The notes beneath the pieces were generated by a model. That model was not told where the DNA came from and did not search any database. It saw only the letters and a program-made list of their open reading frames with translations. Of a stretch of DNA of 5,760 nt, positions 1 through 5,759 are shown piece after piece (position 1 is the first letter of the stretch; each line of letters opens with the position of its first letter). Source of the stretch: Candidatus Sumerlaeota bacterium. Lineage in GTDB: Bacteria; Sumerlaeota; Sumerlaeia; MWCT01; JAGHBZ01. The position numbers and the translations under genes are program-made. Where the stretch lies: NCBI GenBank assembly GCA_021160705.1, contig JAGHBZ010000177.1:1-5760 (forward strand), given 5' to 3'.

Positions 1-149
1 ACATTAACTACATCAAAAAACTGCTTAACGACCACCAGCAAGGACGCCAGAACCATCATCATCGCATCTGGGCATTGCTGAATCTGGAGGTGTGGTTTCG
101 GACATTCATCGACCGTCGTGATATTTCTGATGGGGCAATCACACTGTAA
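1..149 (+). CDS. asnB: Asparagine synthase (glutamine-hydrolysing)-like protein, C-terminal fragment
   Basis: This is the last 48 codons of a gene that begins outside the window; the reading frame starts at base 3 and ends at TAA 147-149. The visible peptide contains NYIKKLLNDHQQGR, then RIWALLNLEVWFRTFID, which resembles the extreme C-terminus of AsnB-type synthetases (usually about 600 residues), where the pattern H/NY-x-x-K-L-L-x-x-H-x-x-G-R followed by a LW-x-LL-x-LE-x-W-x-R-x-F segment is typical. Family knowledge: such enzymes use glutamine and ATP to amidate aspartate, and paralogues within polysaccharide loci are thought to amidate sugars or precursors. The two glycosyltransferases downstream favour the polysaccharide role, which is inference. 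Neither the glutaminase nor the synthetase active site is in the window, so activity cannot be judged. The family call rests on a short fragment. Confidence 0.72.
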   Translation, partial: INYIKKLLNDHQQGRQNHHHRIWALLNLEVWFRTFIDRRDISDGAITL

Positions 150-256
150 CCAGCAGATTCTCTTGAACATAAGATGGGCAAAACCAGTATACCTGTATAT
201 GATTTTCATAGAACAATTTTATTTGAGATTTAGCAAGCACACAAAAGTTAGCATCT
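150..256 (+). other. Spacer between asnB-like gene and first glycosyltransferase
   Basis: These 107 bp hold no ORF of note and no clear terminator. A weak inverted repeat (arms TATAC 188-192 and GTATA 195-199) and a poor -35-like TTGAAC (163-168) are present, but nothing I would call a promoter. The frame of the next gene is blocked by TGA at 224-226, so that gene cannot start upstream of here. Transcription is probably continuous from the asnB-like gene. Confidence 0.5.
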
Positions 257-1423
257 ATGTCAATTCCTGAAAGAAATAAATATCGGTGTTTATTGCTCAC
301 CTCTACGTCCTTGATTGGTGGCACTGAACGAATGGTACTAAAATTTTTATCCCGCGCAAACAGAGAAAAATTCGACTACCACGTTATTTCGCTACTGGGT
401 GATGGGTCACTAACCCAACGCTGTAAGGAAATGCAGTTCCCTGCTATTAATATCAGCAGGTCAAAATCGTCTTTGTATTTTCCATTACAATTTATCACTG
501 TTCTCTTATATTGTTTGCATCATCGGATTCAGCTTATCCAGACCTTTGGGTTACGGGCAGATGTCATAGGACGACTCTCTGCACGCATAGCTGGAGTACC
601 TGTGGTCATCTCCAGTATACGCAGTCCAGACCCCTGGCGACGTGCCTGGCACATCTTTATTGACGATATTACATCGGGGAATGTTGACCTTTTCATTTCA
701 AATTCCGAAGCAGGCAGACAAAGCAGAATAAAACGAGAACGTTTCCCTGCACAAAAAATCGTGACCATCCATAATGGTGTGGATATTCCTGAGTTGCCAT
801 CCGCCGAAGAAAGAATCCGTCTGCGGAGTCAATTCACAGAGCACGATGATACACGATTTATCGTCTCGGTCATTGCGAACTTTCGCCAGATGAAAGGACA
901 TAAACACATCCTTGAGGCAGGACGATTGCTCGCTGATAAAATCCCGGAACTACAATTCATTTTTGCAGGCGAGGGACCCTTAAAACCTGCACTCCTCCAG
1001 GAGGTCGAAAAAGACCGGGTTCTTAGTCGCACTGTCCGCTTTGTTGGTGTGGTCGAAGAACCGATGGAGCTACTCCACGCCAGCGACATATTTTTGCTGG
1101 CGTCTTACTGGGAAGGATGCCCTACGTCTGTAATGGAGGCTATGTCAGCCTGCGTACCGGTCATTGCCGCTAACGTTGGTGGAGTGCCTGAAATCATCAC
1201 GCATAATAAAACAGGCATCCTGATTCCTCCGAAGAGACCTGATGCAATTGCCGAAGCCATATATCGCCTTTACACTGATTCTGCACTAAGAGACCGACTC
1301 GCTAAGGCAGGACGCCAGCACATAGAGCAACATTTTTCACTTGATAATATGGTCAGAAAAATTGAGTCAATATTTGAACAATTGATACAGAAAAAAATCA
1401 TTGCGACTGAATCTCAGTTATAA
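257..1423 (+). CDS. GT4-family glycosyltransferase (GT-B fold), polysaccharide biosynthesis
   Basis: This 388-residue protein is a full-length retaining glycosyltransferase of the GT4 type, expected at the cytoplasmic face of the membrane, moving a sugar from an activated donor to a glycan or lipid-linked acceptor. The N-terminal acceptor domain opens with a beta strand and LIGGTERMV (residues 19-27), the usual G-G-x-E-R loop. The C-terminal donor domain begins near IHNGVD (171-176), with K213-G-H, FAGEGP (236-241), and the E-x7-E signature at E286 and E294 in YWEGCPTSVMEAMSA. GG(V)PE at 308-312 and NKTGILIPP (317-325) complete the family pattern. ATG 257 is the only start possible, because the frame is closed by TGA at 224-226 and no ATG, GTG or TTG precedes it. 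There is no recognisable SD. It lies 29 bp before a second GT4 gene and 107 bp after an asnB-like gene, fitting a capsule, O-antigen or exopolysaccharide locus. Sugar specificity cannot be read from the sequence. Confidence 0.92.
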   Translation: MSIPERNKYRCLLLTSTSLIGGTERMVLKFLSRANREKFDYHVISLLGDGSLTQRCKEMQFPAINISRSKSSLYFPLQFITVLLYCLHHRIQLIQTFGLRADVIGRLSARIAGVPVVISSIRSPDPWRRAWHIFIDDITSGNVDLFISNSEAGRQSRIKRERFPAQKIVTIHNGVDIPELPSAEERIRLRSQFTEHDDTRFIVSVIANFRQMKGHKHILEAGRLLADKIPELQFIFAGEGPLKPALLQEVEKDRVLSRTVRFVGVVEEPMELLHASDIFLLASYWEGCPTSVMEAMSACVPVIAANVGGVPEIITHNKTGILIPPKRPDAIAEAIYRLYTDSALRDRLAKAGRQHIEQHFSLDNMVRKIESIFEQLIQKKIIATESQL

Positions 1424-1452
1424 TCTGATAATTGCGGTATTAACCCTGAGGT

Positions 1453-2631
1453 ATGAACTCCGAAGATAAAAACCGAAAAATAAAAATCCTCTATTTCATA
1501 GGAAGTTTGCAGCTCGGCGGTGCAGAACGCCAGCTGGCTGAGCTGGCTACCCGGCTTGATAAGACGAGATTTGATGTGGAGATTTGCTGTATTGCCCAGG
1601 GTGGTCCTCTGGTCAAGTTTGTTGAGCATCACGGTGTACCGGTTCGTATATTTAATTTTTATCTCGTTCGCGGAAAACTCAATCCTTACTCATATTTCCA
1701 TCTTATTCGGGAACTCTGGCGAATCTATCGGTATATTAAAAAAAGTCGACCGGACATCGTCCATGCGTTTCTTTACACTGCGTATATTGTAGGGATTGCC
1801 TGTGCACGCGTGGCTGGTGTGCCTGTTACCATTGCGAGTCGGCGAAGTCTTGGATATTTTAAAGACAACACACTCTTCAAACAACCACTGGAGAATATCA
1901 TCAATAAATTCACCAACTATGTGCTGGTCAATTCTGAAGCAGTAAAACAGGACGTTCTCCGACGCGAAAAAATTGACCCGCAGAAAATTCACCTGATTTA
2001 CAACGGCGTGGATATACAGAGGTTTCAACATCCCGCCAACGCAGGCGATATTCGGACTAAACTCGGTATACCCGATGATTGCGTCACCATCGGAGTGGTG
2101 GCGAATCTAATCCCTTACAAGGGTCACACGGAGCTGATAGAATCTGCACGCATAATAAAAAACGAATTCCCTCAGACACGATTCGTCTGCGTGGGAAGAG
2201 ATAGCGGAATAAAACCGAAACTGGAAAGCCTGATACATAACTATCATCTGGAGGAGATGTTCATCTTCACAGGAGACCGCACTGACATCCCCGAGCTTAT
2301 GCAGGCTTTCGACATTGTAGCACTTGCATCCTATGAAGAAGGGTTTTCAAATGTCATTCTTGAGGCTATGGCAAGCGGAAAACCAGTGGTCGCCACTAAT
2401 GTGGGTGGCAACCCTGAAGCAGTGGTTCACGGCAAGACCGGTCTGATTGTCCCGCCTCGTTCACCACAGGCTCTTGCGGATGCACTGCTACGTCTTTTGA
2501 AAGACCCACAGCTTCGCTCCACTCTCGGAAAGAATGGGCTGGAACGTGCCAGAAAACTCTTCTCCATTGAACACCTCATTGAAAATATGCAGAACTTCTA
2601 TCTTTCCGCAATGAAAAAGAGGAATAATTAG
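1453..2631 (+). CDS. GT4-family glycosyltransferase (GT-B fold), second of tandem pair
   Basis: This is a 392-residue, complete GT4 enzyme, distantly related to its left neighbour and probably catalysing another sugar transfer in the same glycan pathway. Visible landmarks are the LGGAERQL loop (21-28), a probable domain-linking stretch around VNSEAV (159-164), YNGVD (183-187), VVANLIPYKGH (215-225) with K223, the E-x7-E pair E296 and E304 in YEEGFSNVILEAMASG, GGNPE (318-322) and GKTGLIVPP (327-335). The LGGAER start and NSEAV motif are common in exopolysaccharide GT4 proteins. TGA at 1447-1449 closes the frame upstream, so ATG 1453 is the first possible start. The candidate SD, GAGG at 1448-1451, leaves only one base before the ATG, which is much closer than usual. 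No ATG or GTG lies in the next 20 codons, so the start stands. Acceptor and donor sugars are unknown. Confidence 0.92.
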   Translation: MNSEDKNRKIKILYFIGSLQLGGAERQLAELATRLDKTRFDVEICCIAQGGPLVKFVEHHGVPVRIFNFYLVRGKLNPYSYFHLIRELWRIYRYIKKSRPDIVHAFLYTAYIVGIACARVAGVPVTIASRRSLGYFKDNTLFKQPLENIINKFTNYVLVNSEAVKQDVLRREKIDPQKIHLIYNGVDIQRFQHPANAGDIRTKLGIPDDCVTIGVVANLIPYKGHTELIESARIIKNEFPQTRFVCVGRDSGIKPKLESLIHNYHLEEMFIFTGDRTDIPELMQAFDIVALASYEEGFSNVILEAMASGKPVVATNVGGNPEAVVHGKTGLIVPPRSPQALADALLRLLKDPQLRSTLGKNGLERARKLFSIEHLIENMQNFYLSAMKKRNN

Positions 2632-2680
2632 ACGGCAAGACTTTAGTGGTCTGAGATTCCAGATTTATTCGGGATTTATT

Positions 2681-2701
2681 ATTACCCCAGTAATCTTTTT
2701 T
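2681..2701 (+). terminator. Weak possible terminator after the glycosyltransferases
   Basis: A 5-bp stem (ATTAC 2681-2685 with GTAAT 2690-2694), a four-base CCCA loop, and then C followed by six T (2696-2701), lie about 50 bp after the second glycosyltransferase stop. The position and T-run suit an intrinsic terminator, but the stem is short and has a single G-C pair, so it is only a suggestion. Confidence 0.3.
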
Positions 2702-2720
2702 GCCTCACTATTAAAAACAG

Positions 2721-2749
2721 TTGACCTCCAGTATTAAGTTTGTTATCTA
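2721..2749 (+). promoter_or_regulatory. Candidate sigma70 promoter for the lipoprotein gene
   Basis: TTGACC (2721-2726, five of six consensus bases) is followed 17 bp later by a weak TATCTA (2744-2749), with TG at 2741-2742 giving an extended -10 form. An A-rich run lies just upstream (2712-2718). It is the only reasonable promoter between the glycosyltransferases and the lipoprotein gene, though the -10 is poor. Confidence 0.38.
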
Positions 2750-2789
2750 CGAAATTAAGTTGTATATTAAATAAATGAAAATCTTGTGG

Positions 2790-2797
2790 GGAGGTGA
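2790..2797 (+). promoter_or_regulatory. Strong ribosome binding site of the lipoprotein gene
   Basis: GGAGGTGA matches the 16S rRNA anti-SD almost completely, with GGAGG ending six bases before ATG 2801. It is by far the best SD in the window and fixes the start. The codon after the ATG is GTG, which could also initiate but has worse spacing. Confidence 0.85.
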
Positions 2798-2800
2798 GTT

Positions 2801-3211
2801 ATGGTGACTAAAATCGCAGTTGCTTTGGTATGTATCGGTCTCCTGTTTGCCTTTGGCTGTGCTTCAGTGCAAAAAGCCACTACGTTTAACGGGCTTGACC
2901 TGACCGCTGAAGGCAAAACTAATGTCGGGCATTACAACGCTAAAAACTGGGGATTATATCTGCTCGGCATACCTCTGATTACCGGGGATACCGATAAAAT
3001 CTCTGAAATCACTGAAAAGGGTATGACAATAAACACCGTGTTTCTGAAAGATACCGTGAACCTTGACTCTGTCTCTGATATGCTGACCCGTGTCGCTGAG
3101 GCTGATGGCGCTACTATTATTGAAGACCTCAGCTCAAGCAGGTCAAATACCCTGGTGTTTCTTGTATTCTTTATCAGAAGTGTCCAGATGTCCGCTAATG
3201 GCGTAAAGTAA
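2801..3211 (+). CDS. Predicted small lipoprotein of unknown function
   Basis: This 136-residue protein has a short positively charged N-terminus (K4), a hydrophobic core (residues 5-18) and Cys20 preceded by A-F-G, a tolerable lipobox. It is therefore probably exported by Sec, lipidated and anchored in a membrane. The mature part contains NAKNWGLYLLGIPLITGD (46-63), a conspicuous aromatic and hydrophobic stretch, then a predicted alpha/beta region with SVSDMLTRVAEADGATIIED (90-109), and a hydrophobic beta-like segment TLVFLVFFI (117-125). The SVSDML/GATII pattern recalls small periplasmic lipoprotein domains with a cysteine-free beta-alpha-beta fold, but I do not recognise a named family. Apart from Cys20, only Cys11 (inside the signal peptide) is present. 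It stands alone, with its own candidate promoter, a very strong SD and a strong terminator, suggesting independent and good expression. The coding call is firm; the function is unknown. Confidence 0.85.
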   Translation: MVTKIAVALVCIGLLFAFGCASVQKATTFNGLDLTAEGKTNVGHYNAKNWGLYLLGIPLITGDTDKISEITEKGMTINTVFLKDTVNLDSVSDMLTRVAEADGATIIEDLSSSRSNTLVFLVFFIRSVQMSANGVK

Positions 3212-3265
3212 AACAACCCATCCATTTTCGGTGTAAATCATCAACTCACTCTGATAATTTCAAAA

Positions 3266-3306
3266 GAGGTGGTAGACTACCTACCACCTCCCTTTTCATT
3301 TTTTAT
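3266..3306 (+). terminator. Intrinsic terminator after the lipoprotein gene, possibly bidirectional
   Basis: A perfect 10-bp stem (GAGGTGGTAG 3266-3275 with CTACCACCTC 3281-3290) closes a five-base loop ACTAC. It is followed by CC, TTTT, CA and TTTTTT (to 3306). It lies 55 bp after the lipoprotein stop. On the minus strand the same stem is followed directly by TTTTG (complement of 3262-3265), so it may also stop read-through from the mcsA-mcsB unit, although that operon ends nearly 300 bp away. Confidence 0.85.
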
Positions 3307-3308
3307 AA

Positions 3309-3370
3309 TTTCATTGATTTTTCTTTTGTGTCCATTCGTGCACATTTGTGGTTAAAATTTTTTTCATTGA
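3309..3370. repeat. 9-bp direct repeat flanking a periodic motif
   Basis: TTTCATTGA occurs at 3309-3317 and again at 3362-3370, with 44 bp between the copies. The enclosed segment holds the 10-nt-periodic motif and a T-rich tail. The arrangement could be a footprint of a small inserted element with target duplication, but the word is AT-rich and could recur by chance. Confidence 0.4.
3324..3353. repeat. Three-unit 10-nt periodic motif
   Basis: Three consecutive 10-mers, TTTTGTGTCC, ATTCGTGCAC and ATTTGTGGTT, share the core TTYGTG or TTTGTG at the same position in each. Similar TTCGTG-type periodic stretches are, to my recollection, recurrent interspersed repeats in intergenic regions of some uncultivated bacterial genomes. 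In this window there is one copy only. Confidence 0.5.
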
Positions 3371-3506
3371 AACCAAAAGCTGGCAGTAATTAGCACGAAA
3401 GGAAGTAAAGAAAATAAGCGCAATGCAGGGTATGTGAAGCGTGACACGTTTGGTGGTCAGTGCATTCACCTCCGCCAGATTCCAGAGCCAAATTTTTTAT
3501 TCATTT

Positions 3507-3534
3507 CACGAACTACGCCCCACGAGCTACGACC
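3507..3534. repeat. 14-nt imperfect tandem duplication
   Basis: CACGAACTACGCCC (3507-3520) is followed immediately by CACGAGCTACGACC (3521-3534), matching at 12 of 14 positions. It lies about 45 bp beyond the 3' end of the minus-strand ferredoxin gene and makes no useful hairpin. It looks like a low-complexity intergenic repeat. Confidence 0.5.
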
Positions 3535-3579
3535 ACCGCATATAGTGTGAGACTGGATGAAAAATCTTCTGGCTAAGAC

Positions 3580-3996
3580 TTAAAATTTCACTTCAATGGC
3601 GTGTGTGGGGCAGATGCGGATACATTCTTCACACGCCACACAACGTGTGTCGTCATATCTTACCCACATCTCTGGCGGCTCATAATACAATGCTCCCGTA
3701 GGACAATAAGCAACGCATAATCCACAATGAACGCAGTCATCTTCGTTTCTTATAATATCTTGAGCCAGAAGTTCAACAACGATTTGCGTTTCCTTGAGAA
3801 AATCCAATCCACGCTGGAGGTCTTCTTCTTTACCGGTCAACTCCAGTACTACAAGTCCTTCTTTGTTCGGGATAATATGAGCCTTAAGGATATTAAAGAC
3901 CAGATTATATTCTGTAGTTAATTTATGGATGATGGGTTTATCAAGCAAATGAATAGGGAATCTTAAAACCAGTCGTTTGCTTACCTGAATGGTCAT
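3580..3996 (-). CDS. NIL domain plus 2x[4Fe-4S] ferredoxin protein
   Basis: This 138-residue protein joins an N-terminal NIL domain (about 5-78) to a C-terminal bacterial ferredoxin domain (about 80-136). The NIL name-giving tripeptide is visible at 35-37 in VFNILKAHI, followed by LVVLELTG (48-55). The ferredoxin part has two classical clusters: C88, C91, C94 and C98-P in CVHCGLCVAYCP, and C119, C122, C125 and C129-P in CVACEECIRICP, so both [4Fe-4S] sites look intact. NIL domains occur at the C-terminus of the methionine importer ATPase MetN, and NIL-ferredoxins are known partners of DUF39 proteins in sulfide-dependent homocysteine formation in methanogens. Electron transfer in sulfur or methionine metabolism is therefore the best guess. 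No DUF39 gene is in this window. The gene starts 11 bp after mcsB with no clear SD, suggesting co-transcription and perhaps translational coupling. It ends the minus-strand unit. Confidence 0.9.
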   Translation of the reverse strand: MTIQVSKRLVLRFPIHLLDKPIIHKLTTEYNLVFNILKAHIIPNKEGLVVLELTGKEEDLQRGLDFLKETQIVVELLAQDIIRNEDDCVHCGLCVAYCPTGALYYEPPEMWVRYDDTRCVACEECIRICPTHAIEVKF

Positions 3997-4007
3997 TTTT
4001 GTAAATT

Positions 4008-5072
4008 TTAATTAGCCGAGAGTAGTGATTGAAACCGCATACGCAACATCTCTGCGCGTATAATGTCGCGTTCTGAAGCTGAAATATTAGCGCCCTCCTG
4101 CAGTAGCATATGTGCAGGCTGTACCTCCACAATTAGCCGATTTAGCTGTTGATGAGTCAATTCTGGAAAGAGACCCTGGTCAATGCCAAGACGAATCCTG
4201 CTGAGCAACTGCAACGCCTCAGTAGAATTTATCTTCCGTGCGTAACTCAAAAGTGCGTAGGAACGCCAGATTATATCTTCAACAGTGATTTTATGTTCCT
4301 CAAATAACTTAACCCGTGCTTCTTCTTCCCGTTCAATTATCCGCTCAATGACCTGGTGTAGTGTCTCCAGAATCTCCTCTTCAGTCTTGCCAAGTGTAAT
4401 CTCGTTTGAAATCTGGTAGAAGTCACCTTCAAAACCAGAATGCTCTCCATGAAACCCTCGTACCACCAACCCGAGTGGTTGAACCATTTCAACAATTTCT
4501 TTTATTCTATCCTGCACCGCTAATCCGGGTAAATGAAGCATTACGGAGACTCGTAGTCCCGTGCCTGTATTTGTGGGGCAGGCTGTCAGATAACCATATT
4601 TCTCAGAGAACGCAAAATCAATATACTGGCTCAGGTAATCATCAATTAGATTGATTATCTCAAAGGTCGTGCGGAGTTGCAGACCAGCAAGTAGACACTG
4701 CATACGCAGGTGGTCTTCTTCATTGACCATAATAGAGATTTTTCTATCTTCACTAAGATACACATATCGATGTTCTCCGCTCTTTTCCAGTTCTTTGCTA
4801 ATCAGTCTACTCTCAGTGAGATAATGTCGCTCAACCTTATTAAGTTCAGGCACGGCTATCCGATGGAATTGATTTACCTCCTGGATTTTGTTGATAGCCG
4901 AGTCAATTACGTCGGCTATTGCCTGGAGTTCTTCTTTTTTGGCGTACGGGGCATAAGTATATCCCTCTATGTTTCGCGCTAACCTGCTACGACTGGAGAT
5001 AACAATATGCATCTTGGGACCCTGTTCATCCAGCCATTTATCCGAACTGATAATTATGTGTTTATCCAGCAT
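4008..5072 (-). CDS. mcsB: Protein arginine kinase McsB
   Basis: McsB (354 residues, the usual family length) transfers ATP gamma-phosphate to protein arginine residues; in Firmicutes this phosphoarginine mark directs proteins to ClpCP. It belongs to the phosphagen (guanidino) kinase superfamily. Visible landmarks are SSRSRLARN (26-34) with nucleotide-binding arginines, NEEDHLRMQ (117-125), CPTNTGTGLRVSVMLHLP (165-182) with C165 matching the conserved active-site Cys, and R205-G-x-H-G-E210, supplying the catalytic Glu. FYQISNEITLG (218-228) follows. The C-terminal RDIIRA (335-340) matches the RDxxRA phosphoarginine-receptor motif used for allosteric control, so both catalysis and regulation look intact. 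The start ATG 5072 agrees with the family N-terminus; a weak AAAGG lies about 11 bases upstream. It sits 60 bp after mcsA, its activator, and 11 bp before a NIL-ferredoxin. There is no clpC next to it. Confidence 0.96.
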   Translation of the reverse strand: MLDKHIIISSDKWLDEQGPKMHIVISSRSRLARNIEGYTYAPYAKKEELQAIADVIDSAINKIQEVNQFHRIAVPELNKVERHYLTESRLISKELEKSGEHRYVYLSEDRKISIMVNEEDHLRMQCLLAGLQLRTTFEIINLIDDYLSQYIDFAFSEKYGYLTACPTNTGTGLRVSVMLHLPGLAVQDRIKEIVEMVQPLGLVVRGFHGEHSGFEGDFYQISNEITLGKTEEEILETLHQVIERIIEREEEARVKLFEEHKITVEDIIWRSYALLSYARKINSTEALQLLSRIRLGIDQGLFPELTHQQLNRLIVEVQPAHMLLQEGANISASERDIIRAEMLRMRFQSLLSAN

Positions 5073-5132
5073 ATTGAAATTTGCCTTTGCCTTTAATACT
5101 AAATTTGAGTTAGCTCCAGGACTGCATTTGGA

Positions 5133-5684
5133 TTATACATTATTATTCATCTGCTCCTGTAAAGACCGAATCTGGTCACGCAAAAGTGCCGCTTTTTCAA
5201 AATTTTCCTCTTCAATTGCCCGTTCCAGTTCACGCTGAATCTGATTTATTCTTCTTTGTCGGTCAATTCGTTCTCGAAACCGCGGGGGGACTTTGCCAAC
5301 GTGCTGAGTGCTACCGTGGAGTCGCCGAAGGTCTGAAACAACCTGTTTGTCAAATGACTCGTAGCAACCACTGCAACCAAGAAACAGGGAATTCTTGTAA
5401 GTCTCAAGTGAAAGACCACAGTATTGACATCTCACATCCTCCTTAACCTTTTCCATACCTTCAGTAGGTTCAGTCTTTTTTGCCGCTGTGCCCCCTATTA
5501 GTTTCTGCAAGATTTCTGCCAGATTCGCTTTTGTCTCGTTGAGCTTCTTTTGATATGGACTGACCTCCGCGGCACACTCACTACATAAATTCAACTCTGT
5601 GACCTTTCCATTAATAATCCGCGTTAACTTCACCGTGGCAACATTCTTCTTACATCGCATACATATTGGCTTCTGGAAAAACAT
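5133..5684 (-). CDS. mcsA: McsA, zinc-binding UVR-motif activator of McsB
   Basis: McsA binds and stimulates the arginine kinase McsB and acts as a stress adaptor for Clp proteolysis. From the chosen start the protein has 183 residues, close to the family norm. Four CxxC pairs form two predicted zinc sites (numbering from this start): C8/C11 with C34/C37, and C86/C89 with C104/C107. A charged linker follows, then a C-terminal UVR coiled-coil motif (about 148-179), INQIQRELERAIEEENFEKA and ALLRDQIRSL, as in UvrB and UvrC. ATG 5690 (two residues longer) is possible, but AAAGGA would then abut it. ATG 5684 has that SD about seven bases upstream, so I prefer it. The gene is first in the minus-strand unit, with a good promoter directly upstream. 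ctsR, which precedes mcsA in Bacillus, is not upstream within the window. Confidence 0.93.
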   Translation of the reverse strand: MFFQKPICMRCKKNVATVKLTRIINGKVTELNLCSECAAEVSPYQKKLNETKANLAEILQKLIGGTAAKKTEPTEGMEKVKEDVRCQYCGLSLETYKNSLFLGCSGCYESFDKQVVSDLRRLHGSTQHVGKVPPRFRERIDRQRRINQIQRELERAIEEENFEKAALLRDQIRSLQEQMNNNV

Positions 5685-5690
5685 AGGCAT

Positions 5691-5697
5691 TTCCTTT
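5691..5697 (-). promoter_or_regulatory. Ribosome binding site deciding the mcsA start
   Basis: Read on the minus strand this is AAAGGAA. It touches ATG 5690 directly but leaves a seven-base gap from AGGA to ATG 5684. The normal spacing of an SD argues for initiation at the second ATG. Confidence 0.6.
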
Positions 5698-5706
5698 GTT
5701 GTTTTA

Positions 5707-5718
5707 ACTTATATAAGT
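5707..5718. promoter_or_regulatory. AT-rich palindrome just downstream of the mcsA promoter (candidate operator)
   Basis: ACTTATATAAGT is a perfect 12-bp palindrome, with partial outer symmetry (GTTT at 5701-5704 and AAAC at 5719-5722). It lies 11 bp past the -10 box, so about +5 to +16 if transcription begins near 5723, a standard place for a repressor operator. It does not match the CtsR heptad repeat or the CIRCE element. Confidence 0.4.
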
Positions 5719-5729
5719 AAACAATGTTA

Positions 5730-5759
5730 TTTATAGCAAAAGCCAGGCATTGCCGTCAA
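5730..5759 (-). promoter_or_regulatory. Sigma70-type promoter of the mcsA-mcsB-ferredoxin unit
   Basis: On the minus strand TTGACG (5759-5754) and TATAAA (5735-5730) are separated by 18 bp, each matching five of six consensus positions. The predicted start near 5723 gives a leader of about 38 bases to ATG 5684. It is the best promoter in the window. The window ends one base beyond the -35, so upstream control sites cannot be seen. Confidence 0.7.

Larger units (their letters stand above)
3212..3579. other. Convergent intergenic region, no gene seen
   Basis: These 368 bp lie between the ends of the plus-strand lipoprotein gene and the minus-strand ferredoxin gene. They contain the hairpin terminator at 3266-3306, a 10-nt-periodic motif (3324-3353) enclosed by a 9-bp direct repeat, and a 14-nt tandem duplication (3507-3534). 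AT-rich homopolymer runs occur around 3300-3310 and 3354-3364. The rest (about 3371-3506) shows no credible ORF, RNA gene or promoter. Short minus-strand frames exist but have no usable start signals or protein-like composition. Confidence 0.7.

Noticed and set aside
163..200. Possible promoter (TTGAAC with TATACC-like -10) before the first glycosyltransferase
   Set aside because: The spacer is 19 bp and the -10 matches only four positions. The locus reads naturally as a continuous operon from the asnB-like gene.
529..1089. Antisense open frames within the first glycosyltransferase
   Set aside because: They are shadows of a well-supported gene; their translations lack family motifs and have no SD.
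3313..3476. Minus-strand frame of about 45 codons starting with GTG near a GGAGGTG-like sequence
   Set aside because: The GTG lies inside the SD-like sequence itself, the frame runs through the low-complexity repeat, and the peptide has no protein-like features. The better placed ATG in that spot gives only two codons.
3559..3577. Small hairpin just after the ferredoxin gene as a minus-strand terminator
   Set aside because: The stem is only four A-T-rich base pairs (TCTT/AAGA) with a six-base loop, too weak to claim despite a following T-run.
4406..5446. Plus-strand open frames over mcsB and mcsA
   Set aside because: The minus-strand genes there have full-length, motif-complete products. 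The opposing frames carry no recognisable domains.
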